DNA of 64,000 nt from Chloroflexota bacterium (GCA_016234495.1 JACRBI010000013.1:1-64000); one strand, 5' to 3'; numbered from the stretch's first letter, positions 43,585 through 52,615 are shown. The notes: generated by a model from the sequence alone, not told the origin. Program-made: numbers and translations.

Positions 43585-44916
43585 ATGGAAACCCACACAC
43601 CTGATCTGACACGTTTTAGCAAAGCGATCACCAGCCTCAATCCGCTGTCTGTTACCGGGCGGGTTGTTCAGGTGGTCGGTTTGACAGTTGAAATCATGGG
43701 ACTGAATTGCCAGATCGGTGAAATTTGTGAAATCCAAACCCGCAACAAAACATCTTTGATGGCTGAAGCCATTGGGTTTAGAAATAATCGCATGTTGCTC
43801 ATGCCGCTTGGCAGCATGGAAGGCATTCAGCCTGACAGCACCGTGCGGTCGATATCTTCCGCTTTCAAGGTGCCGGTTGGTAAGTCGCTGATCGGGCGGG
43901 TCCTGGATGGATTGGGCGAACCAATTGACAGCAAAGGCCCGCTAAAAGCGATCAATCTGGTTTCGACGAATCAATCTCCTCCGCATCCGCTGCAACGCTC
44001 TGCGATTGAAGAACCGCTGATCACCGGCGTGCGGGTCATTGATGGAATGCTGACCTGCGGCAAAGGTCAGCGTATGGGAATCTTCGCCGGCAGCGGCGTG
44101 GGAAAAAGCACATTGCTGGGTTCGATCGCGCGTAATTCTGAAAGTGATATTTCGGTCATCGCCCTGATCGGCGAGCGCGGACGTGAAGTGCGTGAATTCC
44201 TTGAGCGTGACCTTGGTCCCGAAGGTTTGGCGCGTTCAGTCATCATCGTCTCGACATCCGATCAACCCGCGCTGATGCGTTTGAAGGCGGCGTCGGTTGC
44301 AATGACCATCGCCGAACATTTTCGCGACAGCGGCATGAACGTCATGTTCATGATGGACTCGGTCACCCGTTATGCCATGGCCCAGCGTGAAATCGGTTTA
44401 TCGATTGGCGAGCCGCCCGCAAGCAAGGGCTATACCCCGTCTGTATTTGCCATGCTGCCCCGCCTGCTCGAACGCGCGGGAAGGGGCGAGGTCGGTTCGA
44501 TCACCGGCTTCTTTACCGTTTTGGTGGAAGGCGATGATTTCAACGAGCCCATCTGCGATGCGGTGCGCGGTATTCTGGATGGACATATCATTCTCAGCCG
44601 CGCGCTGGCCGCCCGCAACCATTACCCGGCCATTGATGTATTGAACAGCGTCAGCCGCGTCATGCCCGCCCTGACAACCAGGGAACACATGCAACTGGCG
44701 GCTTTTGCGCGAAAGAATCTGGCAGTCTTTGAAAAAGTACGCGACCTGGTCAACATCGGCGCTTATGTGAAAGGCTCTGATCCAGAAGTGGATACGGCTC
44801 TGCTCATTAACCCGGTCCTGACCAGCTTCCTTCAACAGGATCGCTCCGATGTGAGCGCATTCGAGAACACCTTGCAGGCTCTGGCCGAAATCAGCCAGAT
44901 TACATCAGTCAATTAA
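43585..44916 (+). CDS. fliI: Flagellum-specific ATPase FliI
   Basis: 443 residues. The F1-like ATPase has Walker A at 169-176 (GSGVGKST), then LIGERGREVREFLERDLG, and VMFMMDSVTRYAMAQREI with the Walker B region and the catalytic area GEPPASKGYTPSVF. It powers unfolding and delivery of export substrates. It starts 2 bases after fliH and is followed by fliJ. Confidence 0.97.
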   Translation: METHTPDLTRFSKAITSLNPLSVTGRVVQVVGLTVEIMGLNCQIGEICEIQTRNKTSLMAEAIGFRNNRMLLMPLGSMEGIQPDSTVRSISSAFKVPVGKSLIGRVLDGLGEPIDSKGPLKAINLVSTNQSPPHPLQRSAIEEPLITGVRVIDGMLTCGKGQRMGIFAGSGVGKSTLLGSIARNSESDISVIALIGERGREVREFLERDLGPEGLARSVIIVSTSDQPALMRLKAASVAMTIAEHFRDSGMNVMFMMDSVTRYAMAQREIGLSIGEPPASKGYTPSVFAMLPRLLERAGRGEVGSITGFFTVLVEGDDFNEPICDAVRGILDGHIILSRALAARNHYPAIDVLNSVSRVMPALTTREHMQLAAFARKNLAVFEKVRDLVNIGAYVKGSDPEVDTALLINPVLTSFLQQDRSDVSAFENTLQALAEISQITSVN

Positions 44917-44930
44917 ATTGAGGTAACCCT

Positions 44931-45383
44931 ATGTCACCCAAATTTTCACTTCAAAATGTTTTGGACCTTCGCCACGGGAAGGTGGAAATGCTCGAAATCG
45001 AATTGGGCAAACTGCTGGCTGTCCATCAGGAGACTCAGGCTTTGTACGCCTCGTTGCAGGAATATCAAACCAGCCTGCTCGACCAGCTAAGCATAATCCA
45101 ATCGGGTGACATCGACCTCGTAAAAATGAATCTGCTGCGGCTGAATATTCTTCAGGTCGGTAAACACATCGATATGGTGCAGCTCGAGTTGAAAAAACAA
45201 ACCAAGGCCATTGACGCCAAACGAAGTGAAGTGGTCAAAGCCAAGCAGTCTGAAGAGACTTTGGAAACCTTGAAACGCAACCGCCATGAAATCTATCTGG
45301 CAGAACAGGTTCAGATCGAATCTCAGGCGCAGGACGATATTTATATTGCGCGGGCGTTCCGCAACCAGCAGCAGGGAGCATAA
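44931..45383 (+). CDS. fliJ: Flagellar export protein FliJ
   Basis: 150 residues that form one long coiled-coil hairpin: FSLQNVLDLRHGKVEMLEIE at the start, a turn near 60-70, and a second arm rich in K/E/Q. FliJ sits in the FliI ring like the gamma subunit of ATP synthase. Sequence conservation is low; position after fliI supports the call. Confidence 0.9.
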   Translation: MSPKFSLQNVLDLRHGKVEMLEIELGKLLAVHQETQALYASLQEYQTSLLDQLSIIQSGDIDLVKMNLLRLNILQVGKHIDMVQLELKKQTKAIDAKRSEVVKAKQSEETLETLKRNRHEIYLAEQVQIESQAQDDIYIARAFRNQQQGA

Positions 45384-45389
45384 ACAGCG

Positions 45390-45947
45390 ATGGATACTTC
45401 AATTTTCACCGGCCAGGTTCAGTCTGTCATGCAGAACCTCATGTTAAATTTGATCGAGAAACTGTTGTCGAAACTTGAAGGAAATGGACAGAGCGGACAG
45501 ATAACCAATAATCAGCAGCCGGCTTCAACGAGTTTTGGAAGTCAGCCCGTCAGCGGGGATTTCTCCGGCTTGATCAATCAGGCTGCGCAAAAATACAACG
45601 TCAACCCCGCATTGGTGAAGGCAGTGGTTAAGGCTGAATCTAATTTCAACCCCAATGCTGTTTCATCGGCAGGCGCGCTCGGATTAATGCAGCTCATGCC
45701 GGGCACCGCGCGCGGATTGGGCGTGGAGAATGCCCTCGACCCGGCGCAGAACATTGACGGCGGCGTGCGCTATATCAGCCAGCTGCTAAAACACTACGAT
45801 GGCAATGTTCGGCTGGCGGTTGCGGCTTACAACGCCGGCCCCGGTGCGGTGGATCGTTACAACGGTATTCCGCCTTATCAGGAAACCCAGACCTATGTCA
45901 ATCGCGTGCTGGGTTATTTCAATTCAAGCAATGAATGGCAGGGGTGA
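45390..45947 (+). CDS. Flagellar-operon lytic transglycosylase (SLT domain)
   Basis: 185 residues. The first 55 residues are a helix and linker. The SLT domain, about 57-180, has catalytic E83 in [20 protein letters not shown], then [13 protein letters not shown] and [14 protein letters not shown]. It cleaves peptidoglycan with 1,6-anhydro product. No Sec signal is visible, so export through the flagellar channel, as for FlgJ, is likely but inferred. It lies between fliJ and flgB, where it would open the wall for the rod. Confidence 0.93.
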   Translation: MDTSIFTGQVQSVMQNLMLNLIEKLLSKLEGNGQSGQITNNQQPASTSFGSQPVSGDFSGLINQAAQKYNVNPALVKAVVKAESNFNPNAVSSAGALGLMQLMPGTARGLGVENALDPAQNIDGGVRYISQLLKHYDGNVRLAVAAYNAGPGAVDRYNGIPPYQETQTYVNRVLGYFNSSNEWQG

Positions 45948-45950
45948 TCC

Positions 45951-46349
45951 ATGAGCGACTCACTTTTTTCCGATATTTCAACTCGCACGGCCAAGGTCGC
46001 ACTCGATGGACTTAGCCTGCGGCAGCAGGCTATCAGCCGCAACCTGGCAAATATTGATACGCCCGGATTCAAGGCGGAAACAGTTGACTTCAAAGCGACA
46101 CTCGAGCGAATGGTTGATAAAGGGAACCTGATGCCTCTGACATTAACCGATGAAGACCATCTGACAACTGCGGCTGCCAAGACTGGATTCTCGTTGAGTT
46201 TACGCCCGGGCGGCAGCCTGCGCGCTGACGAGAATAATGTCGATATCGATGTCGAGATGACCGATATGTCTGAAACCGGCATCCAGTATCAGGCGGTTGA
46301 ACAGGCGATCTCCAAGAAATTATTACTCCTCAAAACACTGGCCAGATGA
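45951..46349 (+). CDS. flgB: Flagellar proximal rod protein FlgB
   Basis: 132 residues. LDGLSLRQQAISRNLANIDT, then PGFKAETVDFKATLERM is the FlgB start; the end is NNVDIDVEMTDMSETGIQYQ, then AVEQAISKKLLLLKT. The 3-base gap to the transglycosylase and the overlap with fliK show it belongs to this operon. It is split from flgC by seven genes plus the lytic enzyme. Confidence 0.94.
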   Translation: MSDSLFSDISTRTAKVALDGLSLRQQAISRNLANIDTPGFKAETVDFKATLERMVDKGNLMPLTLTDEDHLTTAAAKTGFSLSLRPGGSLRADENNVDIDVEMTDMSETGIQYQAVEQAISKKLLLLKTLAR

Positions 46350-47683
46350 TGATGCCCATTAACTTTCAACAAACTTCCAAACCCGTCTTGACAGACGGCC
46401 TGTTGGTGAAAGCTCAAACTGTTGATCTGGAGGCGATCCAGACTTCCTCCTTTGATGAAATTCTAAAAGATGAGGAGAAGAAATTGCAGGAGGCGCAGGA
46501 GATCAGCGCGCCGTCTGTTGCGGCTGTGCTCGCAGCTACGCAAATGCCGCTCGCGGCAGAGCCTGCACCAGCTCCGGAAATGACCGCTGAAGTTGGGGCC
46601 GGCAAGATCAATCCGCAGAGCGCTTCCGCTAGACCAGTCACAAATCAGCCAGTGACGAATCCGCTGCCTCAAAAAGCAGGGCAGGTTCAGGGTAAATCAT
46701 CCGCAGGCTTGACGGTGAACAACCACAAACCTGATGCCGTTGAAACTCAGCGGCCAATTTCCGAGGCGGGCGGGAATGTTGCGGCTGCAACCGAAAACGC
46801 GCAGCAAGTTGCGCGTGCGGCAGAACAACCCAACGCGCAGGCCGCATCTGGTGAATTCCCATTGCCATTAACATCTGTTGATTCTGGCAACGAGGTTGAG
46901 AAAGTTGTGATGCAGCCCGCCAGCCAAATCAAAGTGGATGGCGAAAAATTGACTGCGGAGGATTTCCGCGCGCCTGTGCCCAGTTTGAAAATTGATGGAA
47001 GTCAAAATCAGGCGCCAGCAAATATTCGCGAGGGAGTAAAAGAAGTTCCATTGGAAGGTGTTGCCAAACCTCAACCTGCTTCTGTTCCGCCGGCGGTTGT
47101 TCAAGAAGGCTTGTCGGCCAGCCAGCTTCAACGTGCAGATGAGAAAAAGGAAGTGGAAGGAAAACAAGAAGTTGACCCGCGGGCTGTTGCGATCGGTTTG
47201 AGCAAAGAATCCCTCGTTGTAAAAGATGCCGGAAAATTATCCGCGACCCAGGTTGATACCGCCCTGGTTGCGGATGTGCTTCAGCAGATCACAAGCCAGA
47301 TGAAGGTAAAGATCAAAAGCGGAAATTCATCGATGCGCCTGCAATTGAATCCCAAAGATTTGGGCGCGATCGATGTACAAATGGTGAGAAATCCGCAGGG
47401 TGTGAGCGTGACTTTCTTTGCAGAACAGGCTGCCACCGGGCAATTACTTGAAACTCAACTAAATCAATTGCGTCAGTCATTGAAGGATGCTGGCGTACAA
47501 CTCGCAGGCTTGAATATCAGCCAGTACGATCAACCCAAACAGGAAGGAGGATTTTACAAGCAGGAACCGCATTTCAGTCAGTATTCACAGCGAAGCGCTC
47601 CGCAGACTGAATCGGCAGGCAAGGAAAGAGAGCGCCCGGAACGAGTTGTCAGGTCAGCCACTGAAGTTGATTATTTGATCTGA
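46346..47683 (+). CDS. fliK: Hook-length control protein FliK
   Basis: 445 residues. The N-terminal 290 residues are Ala/Pro/Glu/Gln-rich and probably unfolded, as needed for a molecular ruler. The C-terminal Flg_hook domain (about 315-395) has SSMRLQLNPKDLGAIDVQMV, then GVSVTFFAEQAATGQLLETQ and GVQLAGLNISQ. It switches FlhB when the hook is complete. A second FliK-like protein is encoded at 50399. Confidence 0.92.
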   Translation: MMMPINFQQTSKPVLTDGLLVKAQTVDLEAIQTSSFDEILKDEEKKLQEAQEISAPSVAAVLAATQMPLAAEPAPAPEMTAEVGAGKINPQSASARPVTNQPVTNPLPQKAGQVQGKSSAGLTVNNHKPDAVETQRPISEAGGNVAAATENAQQVARAAEQPNAQAASGEFPLPLTSVDSGNEVEKVVMQPASQIKVDGEKLTAEDFRAPVPSLKIDGSQNQAPANIREGVKEVPLEGVAKPQPASVPPAVVQEGLSASQLQRADEKKEVEGKQEVDPRAVAIGLSKESLVVKDAGKLSATQVDTALVADVLQQITSQMKVKIKSGNSSMRLQLNPKDLGAIDVQMVRNPQGVSVTFFAEQAATGQLLETQLNQLRQSLKDAGVQLAGLNISQYDQPKQEGGFYKQEPHFSQYSQRSAPQTESAGKERERPERVVRSATEVDYLI

Positions 47684-47720
47684 CCAGTGAAAAAATAAAT
47701 TTAATAAAAGGAGAAAACAA

Positions 47721-48143
47721 ATGCAGGTAAATAGTGTTGCAAGCGCCGCTCAATCTACTGCTGTGAGCAGTTCCGCGAAGACAGCCAGTCCCGCTGTCAA
47801 CGCGCTCGATGCCGCGCAGTTCATGCAGATTTTGATGGCGCAGTTAACCCACCAAAATCCGCTGGAGCCGATGGATAACAATGAGATGATGAGTCAATTC
47901 TCCCAGCTCAATTCCCTTCAGGAACTGAGGGATATCCATAGCGCGATGGATAAAGTGTCTGTCTCGAATCAGACCGCTTATCTATCGAGCCTGATCGGCA
48001 AGAAGGTCAAATTTAACCGCCCCGACGGAAAACCAATGGAAGGCGTGGTTGATGGAGTGATCGCCGATAAAGACGCGCCTCAAATATTGATCGGTGACGA
48101 AAGAGTCGATCTGAGCGATGTGCTTGAGATCAAAGGACAGTAG
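47721..48143 (+). CDS. flgD: Hook cap protein FlgD
   Basis: 140 residues. FMQILMAQLTHQNPLEPMDN, then NEMMSQFSQLNSLQELRDI is the conserved FlgD core. It is short, lacking the Ig-like C-terminal domains of enteric FlgD, as in many monoderm bacteria. The final part has a small SH3-like strand set (IGKKVKFNRPDGKPMEGVVD). AAAGGAG precedes the ATG. Confidence 0.94.
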   Translation: MQVNSVASAAQSTAVSSSAKTASPAVNALDAAQFMQILMAQLTHQNPLEPMDNNEMMSQFSQLNSLQELRDIHSAMDKVSVSNQTAYLSSLIGKKVKFNRPDGKPMEGVVDGVIADKDAPQILIGDERVDLSDVLEIKGQ

Positions 48144-48145
48144 AT

Positions 48146-48568
48146 ATGGCAGACCCATTTCAAGTTCAACTTGGACGAGTAACCCATGTTGGCGAACAGC
48201 CTGTCAAGCCTGCCAGTGTGGCCTCGCCGTCACAAGGCGCGAGCTTTCTGGAAACGCTTGAAAAGGTTCAAGGCGTTCGGTTTTCCAACCACGCGCAGAG
48301 CCGCATCCAAAGCCGCGATATTAATTTGAACAGCGAAAGCGTCAGCCGTCTTTCGGACGCCATTGATAAGGCCGAAAAGCGCGGCGGAAAATCTTCGCTG
48401 GTGATGGTTGATGACCTGGCTTTCATCGTCAACATCCAGAACCGCACGGTCGTGACAGCATTGGACAAGGATCAGCGCGGCGAAGGTGTCTTCACCCAGA
48501 TTGACAGCGTCGTCTTTGCCGACCCGGCAGAGGGTGCTGTGAAATCGTCGATCGATCTAAAAGGATAA
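48146..48568 (+). CDS. Flagellar operon protein, TIGR02530 family
   Basis: 140 residues. VRFSNHAQSRIQSRDINLN, then ALDKDQRGEGVFTQIDSVVF are the family hallmarks (F-S-x-H-A ... R ... G-V-F-T-x-I-D). These proteins sit between flgD and flgE in monoderm flagellar operons; their function is not settled. It starts 2 bases after flgD. Confidence 0.9.
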   Translation: MADPFQVQLGRVTHVGEQPVKPASVASPSQGASFLETLEKVQGVRFSNHAQSRIQSRDINLNSESVSRLSDAIDKAEKRGGKSSLVMVDDLAFIVNIQNRTVVTALDKDQRGEGVFTQIDSVVFADPAEGAVKSSIDLKG

Positions 48569-48586
48569 ACCCTTTTCAAAATTCAA

Positions 48587-48613
48587 CAGGCTGGCCCTCC
48601 TGGAGGAAGCCTG
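48587..48613 (+). promoter_or_regulatory. Leader hairpin upstream of flgE
   Basis: CAGGCT (48587-48592) pairs with AGCCTG (48608-48613), and inside it CCTC (48596-48599) pairs with GAGG (48603-48606) around a CTG loop. No T-run follows. A GGAGG sequence is held in the stem, while flgE has its own AGGAG site near its ATG. It may be a processing or stability element for the hook mRNA. Confidence 0.45.
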
Positions 48614-48639
48614 AAAACCAACCTATAGGAGAAAATATA

Positions 48640-49887
48640 ATGATTCGCTCAATGTTCACCGCTATCAGTTCTTTAAGCCTTCAACAGAAATATCTCGATG
48701 TCGTTTCCAACAATCTTGCGAATGCCAATACGATGGGCTTCAAAGCCAGCCGCGTGCTTTCACAGGACCAGTTCTCTCAGATGATGAGCCCCGGCTCGGC
48801 GCCCACTGCAACTCAGGGCGGCGTCAACCCCACTCAGGTCGGCCTCGGCGTAAATCTCGGATACATCTCAGCCAACTTCACCCAGGGCGTGCTGCAAAGC
48901 ACCGGCCGCAACATGGATTTGGGCGTGCAAGGCGATGGGTTCTTCATCTATGGCAATACAAACCGCCGCTATTCGCGCGAAGGCTCGATGAGCCTCGATG
49001 CCGAAGGCAACCTTGTCAATTCAGCTTCCGGGCTGCGGACACAGGGTTGGATGGCAGACCCGACCACCGGCCTCATCGACACCGACCTGCCCGTGGATGA
49101 CATCAATATCGTAACCGACAAGACTCTCGCTCAAGCCACGACCAATGTCATTTTGGGCGGCAACCTGAGCGCCAGCACGGCTGTGGCAGGCACCAACACC
49201 ATCTCGATGGGAGTTTACGACTCTTTGGGATCGCTGCGCACGGCTTCGGTCACATTTACCCGACAGGGGGCCGGTGCTCCGCCAGTCGCGACCAACGTTT
49301 GGGATTGGGCAATCTCGTCCACACCTGCCGGCGCATCCGGTTCCGGGACGGTCACTTTCGATGCGGATGGCCAGGTAACGGGTTCGACCATCGGAGCCGC
49401 CATTACCATTCCGGGCTCAGCCGGTTCAACGAGTCCCATTAATCCGATCGCAATTGACTTTACCAAACTGACCCAGTTGACCGCTGCCAATAGCGCGGCC
49501 GTCACCAGTCAGGATGGCTTGCCGGCTGGGAACGTCACGGATGTTTACATCTCCCCGAATGATGGAATCATTTCCCTCATGTATTCGAATGGCATGTCGG
49601 AACAGGTTGGCCAGGTGGCTTTGGCTCGTTTCAGCAACCCGACCGGTTTGATCAAGGGCGATGACACAAGTTTTCTGGCTGGGCTGAATTCGGGTGTTCC
49701 GCAGATCGGCGCGGCATCCACCGGCGGGCGCGGAGCGATTGCCGCCAGTTATCTCGAAGCTTCCAACGTGGATATGGCTCAGGAATTTACCAATATGATT
49801 CTGGCTCAACGCGGTTTCCAGGCTTCGTCCCGTGTGATCACCACCTCGGACGAGATCCTGCAAGAGCTTGTCAATTTGAAGCGCTAG
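48640..49887 (+). CDS. flgE: Flagellar hook protein FlgE
   Basis: 415 residues. The start MIRSMFTAISSLSLQQKYLD, then VVSNNLANANTMGFKASR is followed by GRNMDLGVQGDGFFIYGN and YSREGSM. The D1/D2 domains of the curved hook follow, and the C-terminal helix is SNVDMAQEFTNMILAQRGFQ, then ASSRVITTSDEILQELVNLK. A strong terminator lies 13 bases after the stop. TAGGAG precedes the ATG. Confidence 0.97.
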   Translation: MIRSMFTAISSLSLQQKYLDVVSNNLANANTMGFKASRVLSQDQFSQMMSPGSAPTATQGGVNPTQVGLGVNLGYISANFTQGVLQSTGRNMDLGVQGDGFFIYGNTNRRYSREGSMSLDAEGNLVNSASGLRTQGWMADPTTGLIDTDLPVDDINIVTDKTLAQATTNVILGGNLSASTAVAGTNTISMGVYDSLGSLRTASVTFTRQGAGAPPVATNVWDWAISSTPAGASGSGTVTFDADGQVTGSTIGAAITIPGSAGSTSPINPIAIDFTKLTQLTAANSAAVTSQDGLPAGNVTDVYISPNDGIISLMYSNGMSEQVGQVALARFSNPTGLIKGDDTSFLAGLNSGVPQIGAASTGGRGAIAASYLEASNVDMAQEFTNMILAQRGFQASSRVITTSDEILQELVNLKR

Positions 49888-49899
49888 TGATGAAGAAAA

Positions 49900-49936
49900 A
49901 TAATCCGACGCTGAAAATGCGTCGGATTATTTTTTT
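49900..49936 (+). terminator. Intrinsic terminator after flgE
   Basis: A perfect 12-bp stem, ATAATCCGACGC (49900-49911) / GCGTCGGATTAT (49919-49930), has a 7-base loop and a seven-base T-run. Confidence 0.95.
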
Positions 49937-49958
49937 AATTCCTCTACCGCACAAAACC

Positions 49959-50061
49959 TTTTTGGACGCTGAAAAACGAAGACGGCCGCAGATTTTTAAG
50001 AGCATTTTTCTAAAAACAAGAATCAGCGTTTTCAGCACGCTTCGCGATCAGCGTCCAAAAA
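49959..50061. repeat. Inverted-repeat element between flgE and flhX
   Basis: TTTTTGGACGCTGA (49959-49972) and its exact complement TCAGCGTCCAAAAA (50048-50061) bound a 103-base segment. Inside it, CAGCGTTTTCAGC can pair alternatively with the left arm, so two folds compete. It lies between convergent genes and may be a small non-autonomous repeat or a bidirectional terminator. Confidence 0.5.
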
Positions 50062-50088
50062 ATGTTCTCGGTTTATTACGGATAAAGT

Positions 50089-50397
50089 CTATTTGTGATA
50101 ATTATCTGTGACCCGATAAATATATGCCAAAACTTCTGCCACGACCCGGTACAACTCGGCGGGAATTTCTTCACCCAGATTAACGCTCGATAACGCGGCG
50201 GTGAGGGCGGCGTCTTCATAGATGGAAATATTATGTTTTTTGGCCTCAGCCAGAATCTGCTCCGCGACCTTGCGCTGTCCGCTTGCGACCACTCTCGGAG
50301 CGCCGCCTTGTTTGGGGTCATAGTGAAGCGCGGTCGCCATTAATGGCTTGGCCTCGTTTTCTGTTTGACGGGAAAATTTAAATCGCCTGTATCCCAT
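50089..50397 (-). CDS. FlhX-like stand-alone FlhB C-terminal domain protein
   Basis: 102 residues. After a basic start, ATALHYDPKQGGAPRVVASG, then AEQILAEAKKHNISIYEDAA and GEEIPAELYRVVAEVLAYIY match the part of FlhB that follows the NPTH cleavage site. The NPTH motif itself and the membrane domain are missing. Such FlhX proteins can replace or compete with the cleaved FlhB C-terminus. The ATG at 50397 lies one base after the fliK-like stop, with GAGGTG upstream. Confidence 0.9.
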   Translation of the reverse strand: MGYRRFKFSRQTENEAKPLMATALHYDPKQGGAPRVVASGQRKVAEQILAEAKKHNISIYEDAALTAALSSVNLGEEIPAELYRVVAEVLAYIYRVTDNYHK

Positions 50398-50398
50398 G

Positions 50399-51745
50399 TC
50401 ACACCTCGATGTTCACAGTCGTCAAGTTCATGTTTCCAAAAGGTGTCGCGGTAATTCCGTTGATCGGTTTCGGATCGCCGACTCCGATTTGAACATCTTT
50501 AAGCGTGAACCCAAGAGTTTGAAGCGCTTCTTCCAATGAGGGCAATTCGTTTTGAGCTTGATTGCACCAAACAGGATCGGGCGCGATCACTGAACTGCGG
50601 ATCTGCTTCCCGACCAGTGAGAGGTCTACTTCGACGGTTGCGCCCGGCTTCAAATCCACCTGAATGATCAGGCGGGTGTAAGCTGGATTAATTCCATGCG
50701 AGTCGGCTCCGGCTTCGTGGGCAATTCGCAGGCGCGCGGATGAAAATTTTTCAGCCGCTTTTTGCTGCGCGCTTTGAATCATAAAACCAATTTCAGACCA
50801 CACGCCGTTGCCCGGAACCGGATCGGGTTTTATATTCATAAATTGGCTTTGATGAATATCTGTGAGAAATTCTCGAACCGCCTGCGCGCTTTCTTTTTTT
50901 CCGAACTGCTCGAGCATTTGTTGCAGCTTGACCAATGTCGCCAGGCTTTTTTCGGGGATGGGTGTATTGGGATTTTGGGATTGTTCCAATAAAATATTTT
51001 CCAGCGACCGTCCCAGCAGTTCGACCGACGCCTTGAGCTGCTCAGCCAACTGGGAAGAGTCTCCATCGCCTTTTAGAATCACTGTGTTTAGGATTTGTAA
51101 ATTCTGATTGACCTGCTTTAATATTTCAGCAGGCAGGTCCTGTTGTTTTGATTGGGAAAGCATCGCGATCAACTGGGACAGGGAACTGCCCGTTTGAACT
51201 GATTGGCGGGATGCCAGCCTCAGGCTTTCTGCTGTTACGGGGAGACCGGCAGCTTTCATGGCGGCGGCCAATTCCGCTTCTGGTTCACCCCATGCACCGT
51301 ATTCTGAAAGAGCGCTATGTAATTCGTTGAGCAGTTCGGAGGTCACCGGCAGATGCTGTTTCAAGATGGATCGCGCCATCATCAGATTGTTGGCTGTCAC
51401 GGGAATGTTGTTTTGCTCAAGAAGACGCGCTGCCAGTTCGGGGCCATTGAAGACGTTTGCGGATGACTGCGATTGAGCCTGTTCGTTTTTGACCAGTTTT
51501 AGCGTAATCCCCTGATCAGAAACTTGGGTCACAATAAACTGGGCAGTGCGCTGGGAGAGCATGGTGGCTGCCTGATCTGCCGAGGTGAGTTGGGCAACCA
51601 CAGGATGCCCATCAATTGACAGGGTTGCCGTAGTGCCTGCCACTGATAGCACCTGAGCAGTGACTCGCTGAAAAACACGAAGGCCGATATCCTGACCAGC
51701 GGTGGGGGTGATCGGTAAAACTGGAAGGGGACCGGAAAAACTCAT
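50399..51745 (-). CDS. Second FliK-like hook-length control protein
   Basis: 448 residues. The first 70 residues form beta strands (AQVLSVAGTTATLSIDGHPV). A long helical middle has two NIPVTANNLMMARS/LPVTAESLRLA-type repeats, seen in alternate FliK proteins. The C-terminal Flg_hook-like domain has YTRLIIQVDLKPGATVEVDL, then GFTLKDVQIGVGD. It is encoded next to FlhX, and the pair may form a second substrate-specificity switch. It has little sequence in common with the operon FliK at 46346. Confidence 0.85.
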   Translation of the reverse strand: MSFSGPLPVLPITPTAGQDIGLRVFQRVTAQVLSVAGTTATLSIDGHPVVAQLTSADQAATMLSQRTAQFIVTQVSDQGITLKLVKNEQAQSQSSANVFNGPELAARLLEQNNIPVTANNLMMARSILKQHLPVTSELLNELHSALSEYGAWGEPEAELAAAMKAAGLPVTAESLRLASRQSVQTGSSLSQLIAMLSQSKQQDLPAEILKQVNQNLQILNTVILKGDGDSSQLAEQLKASVELLGRSLENILLEQSQNPNTPIPEKSLATLVKLQQMLEQFGKKESAQAVREFLTDIHQSQFMNIKPDPVPGNGVWSEIGFMIQSAQQKAAEKFSSARLRIAHEAGADSHGINPAYTRLIIQVDLKPGATVEVDLSLVGKQIRSSVIAPDPVWCNQAQNELPSLEEALQTLGFTLKDVQIGVGDPKPINGITATPFGNMNLTTVNIEV

Positions 51746-51751
51746 TTCCTG

Positions 51752-52552
51752 TTATCTTTTGAGGCTATACAACTCATCGGATAGTATTCGCAGGTCCTGG
51801 ATGATCTCTGATTGGCGTTGTGAAATGTATTGCAGAATTACGATCCGACTCAGGTCTTTGAAAAATAACCTTACGCTCACGCGGTAACGTTTTAAAGAAA
51901 ACTCAGGATGCACGGCAACAACCCTTCCCCGCGCAGTAATGACGATTTTGCCATCCTGCCCTTCGGGGATGTTTGTCCGGGGCGACAGGTTTAATTTCCC
52001 TGTGCCCGGCTTTTGTGAGAGTTTCTTTATTTTGTGCGACACTGAATCCGGCAACGAAATTGTCATCGTGAGGTCGTTTCCGGGCTGGCATAACCTCGTG
52101 GGGAACAGGTAGGTTTCAAAATAAACGCTGGCTCCGCCCGCTGAGATATTGGTCAACGGAGCGAAAATCTCGCTCATGGAACCGTTGAATTGGATGGTAA
52201 CAACAAGCGGCTCGTCGGGTTCGACGCGGATTTCTGTTCTGTTGCCGATGTTATTTTTAACTGCCTCGAAATTTGAAAAAACGGCAATCTCCCTGGCGAG
52301 GTTCAGGCTGATTACCTGTGACTTTATGATGTAGGGCAGTTCCCCCCCCTGCAAAAAAGATTCACCCTGATAATAAAGACAGGCAAGCTGATGCTTGTTG
52401 CTGCGAACCTGTATCTCGGAATCGTCAATGAAGTTGATGTTGGTGTCATACGAGATCGGCAGCCCCTTGTAAATATTTAACAGCCTAACCTCGGATTTGC
52501 TGTCGGCAATTTGCCTTAATGCTTGTAATAAATCCGAGCTGGATATCAACAT
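51752..52552 (-). CDS. PilZ-domain c-di-GMP receptor, YcgR-like
   Basis: 266 residues. The N-terminal half (about 1-98) has the YcgR beta fold. The PilZ domain (about 103-245) has R105-x3-R109 (GNRTEIRV) and N135-x-S-x2-G (TNISAGGASVYFE), the c-di-GMP ligands. YcgR-type proteins slow or bias the motor when c-di-GMP rises. It is cotranscribed with the fliK-like gene (6-base gap). No GGDEF or EAL enzyme is in the window. Confidence 0.93.
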   Translation of the reverse strand: MLISSSDLLQALRQIADSKSEVRLLNIYKGLPISYDTNINFIDDSEIQVRSNKHQLACLYYQGESFLQGGELPYIIKSQVISLNLAREIAVFSNFEAVKNNIGNRTEIRVEPDEPLVVTIQFNGSMSEIFAPLTNISAGGASVYFETYLFPTRLCQPGNDLTMTISLPDSVSHKIKKLSQKPGTGKLNLSPRTNIPEGQDGKIVITARGRVVAVHPEFSLKRYRVSVRLFFKDLSRIVILQYISQRQSEIIQDLRILSDELYSLKR

Positions 52553-52615
52553 GTTACTCGCTGTGGTTATTTGATTTTCGGTTCAGGCCGTCATGCATAC
52601 ATAGTAGTTGCGCAG

